Positions 33,321 to 44,827 of a DNA stretch of 64,000 nt are shown here, piece after piece. Position 1 is the stretch's first letter. Each line of letters opens with the position of its first letter. The notes below the pieces were generated by a model that was not told where the DNA came from, did not search any database, and saw nothing but the letters and a program-made list of their open reading frames with translations. The position numbers and the translations under genes are program-made. The DNA is from Enoplolaimus lenunculus (taxonomy: Eukaryota > Nematoda > Enoplea > Enoplida > Thoracostomopsidae), in the NCBI GenBank assembly GCA_030248215.1, contig JASANG010003148.1, positions 1 through 64,000 on the forward strand, in the 5' to 3' direction.

Positions 33321-33861
33321 TTCTGTATCATTAAACTAAATGTATCTCCCTGCCACTAGTTGTACTAAAGGCTTTTTATATATGTTTTTAGATCATCTGT
33401 ACAAAGCATTATATTCTTAGCTGTCTGTTCTCGTCTAGTTTTTAAGCTGTTTAAATATAATAGCCAAGCTAGGTATTTTCAGCTAATAATGAGGTAAAAT
33501 AGGCTGTCAGAGGTGTCGCTCGGATTTCATTTCGGGAAGTAATTGCTTATAGTTGCCACCGAGCGGAGCGTAGTGAACCAAAGGAATGGTTGATGACTTA
33601 AGGATGAAACCATTAAAAATGGGTATCACTGCAAAATGATTTCGAGGGTATATAATTTATGCCCCCTTTGATGTCTGTATGTTCAAATGGTTGGTTTGTA
33701 TAGCGAATTGTGCTCAGCGTATTTAGATAGAAAACCTAGGCTAAGGTATATAAGTTCTGATTCATGACAGAGCCAGGGTTTTCACGGGAAGTGTATCCAG
33801 AGGATGCTTGGTTAAACACAGATTAAGTCCGAAGCCGAGGACTTACAGAGAACGCAAGGAT

Positions 33862-34091
33862 CACAGTAAATTGCAGCAAGTTAATTTATATTCAGAATGA
33901 GCTGAGTCGCTGAGCCTGAAGTAGTACTTTTAGCGTTCAGAATTCTGAATTGATTCAACTCATTCTGAGTTATTTAATAACTACGCCCAGAATAACTCAA
34001 CCCAGAGTGAGTCGATGTTTACTGTCTATTAACACAAAAAGAAATAATTCGCTAGCTGACTTGATTAATCAACACATTGGAATTTACAGTG
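33862..34091. mobile_element. MITE family C
   Basis: CACAGTAAATTGCAGCAAG ... TTGGAATTTACAGTG-TA. Confidence 0.8.
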
Positions 34092-34254
34092 TAACATAAA
34101 TTTAATTATTTAGCAAATTTGTAAAATTTCAAAGGTCAACTTTTAGTCAAGTTGAAACGTTTTGATTTGTATACAAAAATCAATACTACTGAGTCATACC
34201 GATTTCTACAAAACGGTATGCGCATAGCCAAGTCACCTTGATACACAGTAAACA

Positions 34255-34378
34255 TTTTTAGGGCGGGCATACAAGGATTTTCAATGACTTACAAAAGCAA
34301 GGTTGAAAATTTTGCACGGGAGGCAAAATTACTCTAAAGAAAGCCGAGCCCCCTGCCCCCCTTGGCTATGGACCCGTG
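34255..34378. repeat. Family J dispersed repeat
   Basis: GGCGGGCATACAAGGATTTTC, GACTTACAAAAGCAAGGTTG, then GCCCCCCTTGGCTATGG. Confidence 0.6.
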
Positions 34379-34728
34379 TTCTGGGTAAAGGCAAACTTGG
34401 CCGGTGCGAATTTGGGCTATTCAACAAATGAAAAAATAATCTTTATTTATGCAATTATTTTTGATTTAACTGCAAGTCCGGCGTTGCAAACTTGTGCAAA
34501 GCGGACGTGTTTTTATTGGAGAAATTAAAAATAAACGAATCATTTTGAACAATTTTCATTTGCAGTAAACGATATATATTTCGTGGTTTACTTTTGGCAA
34601 ATTTTATATTTGGCAATTTTCAGTATGAAATTTCTAAAAAATTATCCCAAATATTCAATAATTTTTAAAATAAAATAGTTTTTAATTGAACACGAGTTAA
34701 TAGAATTGTTAAATGTTGTGCGCGAATT

Positions 34729-34877
34729 GGCCAATGTTTATACTTTAAGAGCCTAAGCCTAAACGTTGCAAAAATGTGTACCTAAGCGTAAGCCTAAGCC
34801 TAAGCAAAAAATGTAATCTAGAATCTAATCTTACTTTTTTATAGACCCACCAGAAACCTGGACGCCCTAAAATGGGC
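34729..34877. mobile_element. MITE family B, right end shortened
   Basis: GGCCAATGTTTATACTTTAAG start, TAAGCC core, TGTAATCTAGAATCTAA, GACGCCCTAAAATGGGCC end. Confidence 0.75.
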
Positions 34878-35126
34878 CAAGTTCATCTGTTCTACATTAG
34901 GCTACACCCATTCATGCCATATCTTATCATTAACCAATGTTACCATTTCAGTTGTAAAGATTAATATTTATTTCTATTAAAAAAGACTTTTAATGTGTTT
35001 TGTGCTTACGGGAAGCCAAACATTTTGTAATAACAAATAATTAATGATTTTTATGACTAGGTTACTGAAATTTAATTATTAATATTAAAATATTTAACTA
35101 AGGCCACGTGTAGCGTTAGAAATAAA

Positions 35127-35310
35127 GTCTCGTGTAAAGATCAGCAACCGAACGTTTTTTATCAGAGTGCAATAGAGCAAGCTTAAGTTTTAGACTAATT
35201 TTTTCGATTATGCTTACAATTTGGATTACGCGTAAGTTAATTCTTACGCTTAGTCTTAGGCTTAGGAGTACGATTATACTACCGTTACTACCCTGTTCGA
35301 TACATTGGCC
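35127..35310. mobile_element. MITE family A with near-perfect 8-bp duplication
   Basis: GTCTCGTGTAAAGATCAGC start and CCCTGTTCGATACATTGGCC end; GAAATAAA / GAAATAAG flank it. It lies about 120 bases upstream of the six-Cys protein ATG. Confidence 0.8.
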
Positions 35311-35428
35311 GAAATAAGAAACTGTATTATATTTTGATATTTAGGTGGTACGTGTTTACAAAAGTTTCCCATAACACATAGCGACGGAATTACAAAAAAG
35401 GCTTAGGCTTGGTATGTAGGAAAAATTA

Positions 35429-37113
35429 ATGCTGGATTCGCGTTACCAATTGTGCGCTTGGTACATCTTTTGTCACCTACCAATTGGTGCAGCTAAAAAC
35501 AACCTATATGAACAGACTTGGTATGTGTGCATTGTAAATTCCAATGAATTGGTTAATCAACTTAGCTAGAGAGTTGGTTATTTCTGAGTTTTAATAACAG
35601 TTAACATTATCTCACTCAACGTTGAATTGATTATCACTCGGGTTAACTCATGTCTGTTGCGCTTTACAACCAAGCGGTGAAGTTATCTATTCTACAGGCT
35701 TTAACACAAAGTTTTAACCAGTAGTATTGCGTAGAATTGTTTGAAAATTTGAGACAAAATTAAAATCGAATTGAAAGTTTTTTAATTCAAAATTTGAGCA
35801 AATTTCCCGTTATGGCGTTCTCAATTTCCCCGAAAGTACTTAAAATAAACTTCTATGCACTATTTTATAGATTTGTTTTTAAACTAACGGCCCATGCAAC
35901 GATCAGGGGTGGAAAGGCTTCCTGTGGGACTGTAATAGAGTAAGCTTAAGCTTAAGACTAATTTTTTTGCTTGGCTTAGGCTTAAGCTTAGAAATATGCT
36001 CATGCTTACGCTTAGGGATAGGCTTAGGCTAAGGAATATACGGATAATACTGTTCCGCCCCTGTTCTTTGCATTAGCCAATCCAACAGTTTGGAATGGTG
36101 TCATTTTTAGCAACATTACGGGCAAATTTATGACCTTCAAGGAAACAGGAAAAATTCATTTGGCTCTCACACCCGCTGCGTTGAAAGCTTTAGCACCCAA
36201 GTTAAAAATAGAATTTTTTTCTGTAAAGGTACACTCGTGCCATACAGGCCCGCAGCCAGCTCACCTTGCTAGGGGGGGCAAAAATGTTTCAGGAGGGGCG
36301 TTCATGGGTTTTCAATGACTTACAAGCCAGATTAAAATTCTTCTAGGGGGGCCAAAATTTTTCCAGATGGCTCAGCCCCCCTATCCTGCCCCCCTTAGCT
36401 ACGGGCCCGGTGCCATAAAACCCTAAGAGATCAAACTTGAAAATTGAAAAGAGATAAAATCGAAAAATATTTGTTTGAATGGTTGGGATTTTATGGTTTG
36501 GTGTCTGTTATTGGTTATCTTCCATTTGCCAAATGTGCGTGACAAATGCAAAAACCTTGGCACAGGGGTGTCTAGATATACTGGGTTGATGGGTTAAAAG
36601 TTTTACAGTATGTATAAACGGGTGGGCCAATGTAAAAACAGGTGCGAAACAGTATTATAAACTTATACCTAAGCCAAAGCCTAAGCGTAAGAATAAGTTT
36701 ATTCCTAAACCTAAGCCTAAGCCTAAGCCTAAGCCAAGCGTAAAAATTAGTGTAAAGCTTAAGTTTATTCTATTCTAGTAACACAGAAAAACGTTCCGCC
36801 CCTGATCTTTACATGGGCCAAGAGGTCGTACTTAGCGCTGATTGCACTAGCTAAGTACTTAGATACCGGATTTTGGTTTGGGCTGTACAATTTGTGACTC
36901 CGGGTTTAGTACGGGCGAAAATTTAGTTGAAAAATGCTTAGATGCTAAAAGTAATGGCCATAACGTTGGTTTGGTGGACGCTACACCGATTATAGACGAA
37001 TTGCCGTCGATTCTAAAATGTCTCAGGTAAAAGATCGCTAGGACAGTCGCGGACCCGTTGTGGTCCGTTTTAGCTACGACACTGAATGCGTCTTTAACAT
37101 TTCTGTCTTATAA
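35429..37113 (+). CDS. Small secreted six-cysteine protein, 137 aa; 4 exons
   Basis: Exons 35429-35520, 36111-36228, 36863-37026 and 37074-37113 (TAA); phases 2, 0, 2 agree; total 414 bases. The first exon gives a signal-like N terminus with core LCAWYIFCHLPIGAA. The rest has six cysteines (QTC, GC-TIC, KC, KC, TEC), enough for three disulfides, and motifs FKETGKIHLALTPAALKAL, FSVKIPDFGLGC, VDATPIIDELPS and a short tail ending VFNISVL. I do not recognise the family; size, Cys count and alternating beta-like segments recall small lipid-binding secreted proteins, but this is only an impression. The last intron is 47 bp. MITEs crowd the other splice sites: family C starts 9 bases after donor 1, and family A ends 32 and 43 bases before exons 2 and 3. 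The first exon is the least certain part. Confidence 0.65.
35530..35648. mobile_element. MITE family C, right part missing
   Basis: CATTGTAAATTCCAATGAATTGG start; ends near ATTGATTATCACTCGG. It begins 9 bases after the exon 1 donor of the six-Cys gene. Confidence 0.65.
35889..36078. mobile_element. MITE family A
   Basis: GGCCCATGCAACGATCAGGGG start, TTAGGC core, CTGTTCTTTGCATTAGCC end, 32 bases before exon 2 of the six-Cys gene. Confidence 0.8.
36240..36415. repeat. Family J dispersed repeat, good copy
   Basis: GCCCGCAGCCAGCTCACCTTG, GGGGGCAAAAATGTTTCAGG, TTTTCAATGACTTACAAGCC, then CTTAGCTACGGGCC. The ends (GGCCCGCAGCCAG / CTTAGCTACGGGCC) are roughly inverted. It starts about 10 bases after the exon 2 donor of the six-Cys gene. 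Confidence 0.7.
36624..36819. mobile_element. MITE family A
   Basis: GGGCCAATGTAAAAACAGGTGCG ... CCGCCCCTGATCTTTACATGGGCC, with (TAAGCC)n core. Confidence 0.85.
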
Positions 37114-37252
37114 AGTTTCTTCGCTACAATATTTAGTCGAAAGCCATCTGCTGCAACCAAAAATCGGCAACAAAAGCCGACGGCAGTAAAATAAAACAAT
37201 GCCTCCGAGATGGAAAAGGGTGGCGGCAGCAACCGGCCACTTCTGCAAACTA

Positions 37253-37565
37253 CGCTGCAAATAATGGTGAATCAAATAGACTCTCGCCGAAATAAGTAGC
37301 TCTATGGGCCTCGGAATTTGACTTTGGCGTAGTCGAATTTGACTCAATTTGTGTAGTCCCGTACACTGCAAAAAATGGTGAGTCAAATTGACTCTCTCCG
37401 AACTAGGCTTGTCCTGACTACACAAACTGAGTCAAAATTCGACTCCGCATGAGAGTCAAATTCGACTCAATTTGACTCTGGCGGAGTCGAATTTTGACTC
37501 AGATTGTGTAGTCAGGAAAAGCCTATTTCGGAGAGAATCAATTTGGCTTACCTTTTTTTGCAGTG
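37253..37565. mobile_element. MITE family D: one truncated and one complete copy in tandem
   Basis: A truncated copy (37253-37361) is followed directly by a complete one (37364-37565; CACTGCAAAAAATGG ... TTTTTTTGCAGTG, TA flanks). Confidence 0.8.
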
Positions 37566-38955
37566 TAGATGAAACGTTAGATAATATATATGTTCAATCT
37601 GAATTGTAATAGTCCAAGCATATGAAAACAGCAATACTTTCAAGATCTACAACCGTTTCTATAAACTATTCATCGACCAGCGGCATAAATTAATTCTATT
37701 GTTCCGATTATCACGAGAACACCGGCAAACCAATATTGACCATTCAGTGAAATATGAAACTTGAAAAGCTGCCGGAACACCGGCACTCACAACGAGTCTA
37801 AAGCACACACACACTGACACACATCCAAAGGGGCCACCCAGGCGGTGTCCCCTCAACACGAATCAACATCAAAATCTGTCACGATTGATTTAGTGCTAAA
37901 ATTGCGTTTGGTTTCTCGTTCGCTTCGATGGCGAAATATTTTCACTGGCGCACTCCCGTCAGAAATTTACGTATCCGTCGATGTGAAGCGCATCTCATCA
38001 AACTGAAGCGTTCAGCCATGAGGGCCCCATTGTGTTTACATAAAAGTTTAGGCTTTCATCGAATAAACTAAGCTTAGTTTGGACTTCCGTGTAGACTGCG
38101 CGACCACACTACTTTTGAATGGAAAATTATTGGCAAAAGCTTGCAGTTGGATGGAACAGGTATTATGGGTCATTCACGTGCGCGCACTAGTGTAAAAAAT
38201 TGTCCAGGTCTGGGTATACACCTATGTCATCTGCAGGAACTCTGTAGGAAGGATGTTATATTTAGAACTAGTCATAAGTCGCTATTTACTTCCGCGTGCA
38301 GTGCCCAAGAGTCTGTAGACGTTGTATTTGGCATATCGAGCGGTGGTGGATCCAGTAAATTCTGAAGGCAGATGCAGCCTGATATAAAATGTATAGTGAA
38401 AAAAGTCGCAAGCGAAGCGAACAAGATGCTCCTAAACGCAATTTAGCGAATAAATTTTAGCCTTAAAATTTTGGTTTTGATTTCTGTTCTGCGATTTCAT
38501 TGGTCGATAGGACTTGCCGCTTAAGAACCAATAAACGATAAGATGAGAAGTTAACAGCTGTTATACTTGAATTGTCCAAGTTCAATGTAAAAATTCAGGT
38601 ATGTCGCAGTATATATACCTGGTTGAGATGCCGGTGCTGGCTGGAGACAGATGCTATACACATTTGAAAATATGAGCACTGAACTTGAGGGTAACTCCAT
38701 AATCTAGGTTGATAAGCAAGCCGAAATGTAAGCACTATCGCGTTCAAAATTAACAAAAATACTTTTTTCTAAATTTCAACAAGATAAAGTTCAAGAAAAG
38801 CTCAAATATGCAAAAAATTTCAAAATCGAAACGGTTTAAATTCAACATCAGATGTTTTTTATGTACACCAGTGCAGTACAGTACTGCAAAAGTGGTGTAC
38901 CCTCCGCTTCGAAGGTAAAATAGGATTTCGCAAATATTCTACACTTACACGGCGG
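37566..38955. other. Spacer with no gene found
   Basis: Moderately GC-rich. It includes the low-copy repeat shared with 23400-23640 (at 38330-38480), a family-H end (about 38590-38672) and the GAAAAGCTCAAATATGCAAAAA motif. No spliced gene was recognised. Confidence 0.4.
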
Positions 38956-38959
38956 TCAT

Positions 38960-39235
38960 AGCCAAACCAGTGCCGGGCGAACCTCAGTTGCTTAGAGTGA
39001 TATTGCCACCCCCCCTTTCTAGAACATGATCAACCTGTCTTGTAAGTCATCTGAAACCCTTATATTTGAATCGTAACTTAATTCGCCTAGAATAATATTA
39101 CCACCCCTTTCAATAGAAAACGATCAACCTCACTTGCGTGGGGCGTCTAAAAACCTCGTATGACCCTCTGTAATTTTCTTAGATCACCTAGCAATGCTGA
39201 GCTGGCCGCGGGCCTGTAGCTGCATAAACCTCTGT
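38960..39235. repeat. Family J dispersed repeats
   Basis: GTCTTGTAAGTCATCTGAAACC, CACTTGCG, ACCTAGCAATGCTGAGCTGGC: two J fragments in opposite-strand form. Confidence 0.5.
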
Positions 39236-39474
39236 CATGAAACGCAGCGTCGTCTAACTTCTGTTGCCAAACATATTTCTACCGTTGTTGACAAGCATTA
39301 AATATTTAAAATTCCAAATTTTGCTACTGATCTCTGTTTGGGAAATATACCATGGCTTTCAGAAAGCCGAACGTTTTCCTGAGCGTGTACCAAGTTCAAA
39401 GGGTTGTTACTTAAGTTAAGCTTGTTTTTAGAATACTTATTTCATAGAAGCGAGCTAAAATCACTACGGAATGG

Positions 39475-39632
39475 TCTGTCCATGTATAGAACCGGGCCGG
39501 AACAGTAGTATAAACGTATTCCTAAGCCTAAGCCTAAGCCTAAGCGTATGGATGAGGATATTCCCAAGCCTAAGCCTAAACCTAAGCTTAAGCCTAAGCC
39601 AAAAAAATTAGTCTAAAGCTTAAACTGACTCT
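39475..39632. mobile_element. MITE family A, right end lost
   Basis: GTCCATGTATAGAACCGGGCCGG start and two (TAAGCC)n blocks. It stops after AAACTGACTCT, before the usual right terminus. Confidence 0.75.
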
Positions 39633-39794
39633 CTGGCTGCTCACTCGCTTCGCTCGCAAGTTTGAGGGGCCTCCACCTTGGAATTTGGGGGAACCCCCAA
39701 ACCTGCCTGCTCCGGCACTGCGTAAGCAACAACTGCTGGAGTTTGAGGTTTAAATTTGCTCTTTAACTGCAAAAACCAGCATCAATGTTCTATC

Positions 39795-39965
39795 AGGTCC
39801 ATAGCTAGCTCACCTTGCTACGGGGCACTAAAAATTTTCAGGAGGGGCATACAAGCGTTTTCGATGAATTAGAAGCAGGGTCGAGAAAATTTTCTAGGAA
39901 GGACAAAATTGTTTCCAGAGGGTTCTGAGCCCCCCATAGTCCTCCTATGGCGACGGACACATATT
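39795..39965. repeat. Family J dispersed repeat
   Basis: CATAGCTAGCTCACCTTGCTA ... GTCCTCCTATGGCGACGGAC. Confidence 0.65.
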
Positions 39966-40139
39966 CTATTGCAGTTATTTTTCTACTTGCACGAATGTTT
40001 GCGTGATATAAAGACAGGTTTCGCTTATTAATAATAATATTTGAAAGCTGAACGTTTTCATTCTTTATATTAAACTTTTTCTTGAGCGTTCTTGCATCTT
40101 GGCACGCCCGTAGCCAGCTTGACACACCGTAGGGAAAAC

Positions 40140-40330
40140 GACCCATGTATAGAACAGGGCCGGAACAGTAGTATAAACGTATTCCTAAGCCTAAGCTTAA
40201 GCCTAAGCCTAAGCGCATGGAAAAGCCTATTCCTAAGCCTAAGCCTAAGCAAAAAAATTAGTCTAAAGCTTAAACTGACTCTATTATAGCCCCTCCGGAA
40301 AACGATCCGGCCCTGATCTGTACATGGGCT
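40140..40330. mobile_element. MITE family A with 8-bp target duplication, inside a J repeat
   Basis: GACCCATGTATAGAACAGGGCCGG ... CCGGCCCTGATCTGTACATGGGCT. GGGAAAAC is exactly repeated (40132-40139, 40331-40338). J sequence (GCCCGTAGCCAG before, the TTCTTGGGGGACAAAATG stretch after) surrounds it. Confidence 0.9.
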
Positions 40331-41250
40331 GGGAAAACAATTAACAAGACGGGCATTCGAGAAATTTCGCAAAGCCGTACAAGCTGAACTAAAACATTTC
40401 TTGGGGGACAAAATGTTTCTGGTGTGGGGCGAAGGCCCCAATGGGGCCCCTCTGACCACGGACACCGTTCTTGGTTTTGATTATTGCTATGATAGCGGTT
40501 GGCTCGGTTTTTAGAAACCCACGGATGTAAGTTTCAGGACCCAAGTGAGAGCTTATTTCTAAAATTTACTGTATTTTCAAAGAAGCAATAAAAGTGGAAA
40601 CGTTTAAAAATTTTCAGCTAAAACCAGTAAAGTTCAAATCCCCTCCTGCAAGGACGTCCCCACACCCCCCTAAATTTCGCAGGGGCCCGCCCAAATAGAC
40701 TCGGTGTAAAAGTAAACAATCTTGAATTGCAATTGGTAGCAGCCCCGTAAAGTACTCGGCAACCCATAAACATAATTTCTGCAGATTTCCCTTACCCACC
40801 CCCCACAAATCATCACAAGAAACCTGAAAATATTGGACACGATTAGCGTTCAACTTGTGTGTTGTGCATGCGTAAGATCGCAAAATACATATTTAATCGG
40901 GTGTGAAAACAGTCGTTTCAATAGTAGCATTCCAACCATTTTACGTAATCGGCACCGCCAGGCCGTACAGACAACGGGTCCGTAAGCACCAAAGGTGTAG
41001 CCTCGAAGGCTCAATACCTATTTTCACCGGTCTAAAAAAGATTCAACCTTGCTTGTAAACCATCAGAATCCTTGCATTTAAAGTTTTTGAAATTTTTAAG
41101 CCTTCGCGCGTTTTGATCTGATTTTAGGCCAGGTGCTAATATATTTATTACCTCAAAAACAATTTATGCAACTAATTTTTCGTTTTAGCATAGTTGTTGG
41201 TTACATCCTACGGCGTACATTTTAGCCAAAATTTCAGCTGTTTGCAATTT

Positions 41251-41434
41251 TGGCCAATGTATCGAACACGACACGTGACATAGTACAAACATATTCCTAA
41301 AGCCTAAGCTTAAAAGCGTAAAGGTAAGCTTAAAAAACCTAAGCCTAAGCTTAAGCAAAAAATACTCTGAAGTTTTAGCTTACTCTATTGTAGCGAGCAG
41401 TAAAACGTTCCGCCCCTGATGTTTACATTAGCCG
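41251..41434. mobile_element. MITE family A
   Basis: TGGCCAATGTATCGAACACG start, TAAGCC core, CGCCCCTGATGTTTACATTAGCC end. Confidence 0.75.
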
Positions 41435-41815
41435 AAATGTTTATATTCCAATTATCAACTTGAGTCAGATACGGCCGAAGGATAGTCAATTTTGCTGCGT
41501 TTTGCAACAAAATCTAAATTAACACACAAACTAAAAGTTAAATCTAAATGAACTGAAAGTTTTCAAATAAAGAATTTTTTAACTGGTTTAGTCTTTTTCA
41601 CTACCGTGAATACTTAAACCTATATTTTACATAGAAAATTAACCTTAATTACTACAGAATTGTGTAGTGTTTTGACCAGATGATACAATCTTAAATAATT
41701 GTAGAATTACAATTTAAACATATAAAAGATCATATTTAGAAAAATACAACTCAAAATAGCAATTTAAATTTTGAAAAGATTTTGCCAGCAACCACATCAA
41801 TTTTTTGACTATCAA
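41435..41815. other. AT-rich spacer, nothing identified
   Basis: No repeat or exon recognised. Confidence 0.45.
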
Positions 41816-41817
41816 CC

Positions 41818-41965
41818 AGGCCACGTGTCCAGAGAGGGGCAACTGGTGCTGGAAGAATTTAGGCCTTTTTCAACATTACTTGTAAGTCATCGAAAACCTT
41901 TGTATGCACCACCTGAAAAATGTTTAGCCCTCTAGCAAGTTTAGCTGGCTATGGGGGCATGCCAT
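41818..41965. repeat. Family J dispersed repeat
   Basis: ACTTGTAAGTCATCGAAAACC ... TAGCAAGTTTAGCTGGCTATGG. Confidence 0.6.
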
Positions 41966-42423
41966 CAGCAAGCAATATACTGTATTTTGCGAATTACCGT
42001 AATTTAAACGGTTTTGCGAACGAGCGCAAGAAATTGGACATTTTAAACCGGTAATATCCTACAGGGTATTGACCCAGTACCAGGTCTATTTTTGTTGTCC
42101 CTTGAGGAACATCGGGATCACTCCGCCACGTATCCCTTGTGTTTGAATTACTTCTGTGACTAGCTAAGTAATTTTGATATTTTTTATAAAATTTTCTGAA
42201 GGCATAAATATGTCGTGTATACTTCACGTGGTTTACGCCGTTGTTTCTGATATGAGATTATGACGTAATGGCTTACTACAGCGACAGGTACCGACATCGT
42301 GTTTAAGCCACAGGTTTTGTTAGGCTTTTAGTTTGTGACCTGAAAGCTGTTTAATACACACTGCTTTTCACTGATTATCAATAATGCGTAGTATATTTTA
42401 GTAAATATATACTGGGTTTGGGT

Positions 42424-42595
42424 GTCCTAACGGGCTTGTAGCCAGAGGGGGCGGCAGCGGCGGCTGAGATGCCGCGAAGAATTGTGTCCCTTTTAGAAAA
42501 CTTTCAACCTTGCTTGTGAGCGTATCCAGAACCCTTGTATGTCCCTACTGAACGTTGTTTAGCACCCACTAGTAAGGTGAGCTAGCATTGTTTCC
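42424..42595. repeat. Family J dispersed repeat
   Basis: GGGCTTGTAGCCAGAGGGG ... CTAGTAAGGTGAGCTAGC. Confidence 0.6.
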
Positions 42596-42632
42596 TATTA
42601 AGTATTTACCGTTCTGTAGTTTTCGGTTTCAG

Positions 42633-43485
42633 TATTGTGAGCGAACAACGTCGACTTAGGCAGGACTTGATTTCTAGGTAAACTTTAGGGAAACCCTGGT
42701 TGAGCTTTGGGCGTATACCCGTAGGGTTACGCTCAGCGTCAGGTGTAGGCTTTAGTCTGGTTAAATAGAAAGACTTAGCTTGATGTGTTTTCTTAAAAAT
42801 AACCCTGATTGTAAACCTAAACCATAGGCTAAAATTATCGAGTAAAGTGCACAAGATTCGCCTGAAGTCGTGTCTGAGTGGGCATAGCGAGCTGGATAAC
42901 TTTTTACGTTTGGATCTGTAGAGGTAAATATGTAAGTTCTGTACCATGTAAAATGTGTTTATTTTGTTTAATTCCTTCCGCCGGATGCGTACCAGGAGAT
43001 TGACGGACCGAATCGAAGCCAATTCGTCGCCCCACAACTTGCCGCCCAGCAGTATTCTTTCTAAAAGCCTACACTGTAAATTCTAATGAGTTGATTAATC
43101 TACTCAGAGAGAGAATTAGTTATTTTTGGCCATTTCTGAGTTAATAGTATTAAACAATAACTCACTCTGAGCTCATTTAATTCCAAGTGAGTTGATTAAT
43201 TCACTCAGAATGAATTAAACCAATTCAGAATTCTGAGTTCTGAAAGACCTGATTCAGAGCTCAGGCTTCTGAGTGGATTCAACTCATTCTGAGTTAAAAT
43301 CAACTCACTGACATTCACACTGTATGGATAAATATATAAGCATAATCCTGAGCGATGAAATTTCAGATTACAAGTTGTCGGGCGACGAGTTGTCGAGCTA
43401 CGCATTGTCGGGTGACAAATTGTCCCGATATCGTCCAATGGTAAACCGAGGACTAGAGTGGCCCCAACACCAAGAAAAATTTTGA
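42633..43485 (+). CDS. Candidate spliced exons of an unidentified gene, 3' end
   Basis: Three candidate exons share compatible phases: 42633-42677 (phase 2 in and out; VSEQRRLRQDLIS), 42996-43075 (TDRIEANSSPHNLPPSS) and 43367-43485 (a repeated LSGDELSSYALSGDKLS and TGA). Acceptors are GGTTTCAG, GTACCAG and AATTTCAG. The donor of the second is the GTAAAT inside the left end of a family-C MITE, so the intron would be mostly that MITE. No upstream exon or start was found, so this may be chance. Treat as a hypothesis. Confidence 0.25.
43072..43322. mobile_element. MITE family C
   Basis: CACTGTAAATTCTAATGAG left end; the right end is altered (GACATTCACACTG). Confidence 0.8.
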
Positions 43486-43794
43486 CGAATCTGAATGAGT
43501 TTTGTGCATCGCTTAAAACGTGGGCCCAATCACCGCACGCCGTTCCAAAAAAGTTTAACTCCCGTCGTATGTTGAAAAGATTGCGTGCTGGGAGATTTCA
43601 GGGGTGACGTGTTCTTGCACAAAAGTGTGGAAACAGTTCAGTGTGTCCAGCGTAGCGGATGAGTAGAGATCCTTTGCGTCCATAAAACTATTAAATTCTA
43701 TAGTCCATAGTCGAGGTAATGTTGTTTCTCTGACGCGTCGAGACGTCGTTGTTCGTTGATGAAGTACGAGATTACAGTGGGATCCTTACAGCTA

Positions 43795-44049
43795 CACTGT
43801 AAATTTCAGTGAGTTGATTTTAACTCAGAATGAGTTGAATCACTCAGTCTGAGGTAGGACTATCAGAGCTGAGAATTTTAAGTTGATTCAATTCATTTTG
43901 AGAGTAAATTAATCAACTCACCCAGAGTCAACGCAACTTAGAGAGAGAATCAACTCAACTGAGAGTGAGTTAATGTTTTCTGATATTAATACAGAAATTA
44001 ACCAACTCGCTAGCTGAATTAATTAATAAACTCATTGGAATTTACAGTG
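43795..44049. mobile_element. MITE family C
   Basis: CACTGTAAATTTCAGTGAG ... CATTGGAATTTACAGTG, TA flanks. Confidence 0.85.
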
Positions 44050-44264
44050 TAAGCTTATTTTGGAGACATGCATAACTATCAAACAAAACAATAATAGTTT
44101 ACCGATCGGCAATGTTACGCTAACCAGGGTTAAACACTTTTTTTCATGTTTTATAAATACAATTTTGAACCTAAAAGCATAAGATTGAAACCTGTTTTCA
44201 AACCAAACGCTCTGATCTTTAATGGTTATGAACATTAAACGCCGCGGAACTTGATTGGGCTATG

Positions 44265-44374
44265 CCCCCACCGTCACTTTTCAACCTTGCTTTTTAGTCA
44301 TTTACAACCGCTGCATCGCCCTAATGAAGATTTCACAGCCCCCTCTAGCAAGCTAAGCTGGCTACTAGCCTGTA
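44265..44374. repeat. Family J fragment
   Basis: TCAACCTTGCTTTTTAGTCATTTACAACC ... AGCAAGCTAAGCTGGCTACTAGCC. Confidence 0.55.
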
Positions 44375-44631
44375 CACTGTAAATTCTGATGAGTTGATCA
44401 ATCAACTCAGAGAGCGAATTAGTCATTTCTTGTCATTTCTGAGCTAGTAACACGAATACATCAACACTCGCTCTGAGCTGACTGAATTCCGTGTAAAATT
44501 TAATTAACTCAGAATAAAATTCAATCAATTCACAATTCTGAGCGTTGTGAAAGACCTCAATTCAGAGCTCAGGCTTGTGAATGGATTCAACTCATTCTGA
44601 GTTAAAATTATCTCACTGAAAGGTTACAGTG
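44375..44631. mobile_element. MITE family C
   Basis: CACTGTAAATTCTGATGAG ... GAAAGGTTACAGTG. It inserted at the TA following a J repeat. Confidence 0.8.
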
Positions 44632-44827
44632 ATATTTTACAGCATTACAAATAGCAAAACGATATTTGACTCGTTATGTATATTTTTTCAGATTTTAATA
44701 ATTTTAAATTAATTTATTTTATACGAATGGTCAGTTAGTAGCCAATAACGTTTCCAAACGTTAAACTTTATACTTACTCAAATTCAGTTCTTACGGTGCC
44801 GTAACAAAAGTACACTTTTTGCAAACG

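Noticed and set aside
42606-43037. 143-codon minus-strand open stretch
   Set aside because: Composition looks random, there is no ATG context or splice support, and plus-strand exon candidates overlap it.
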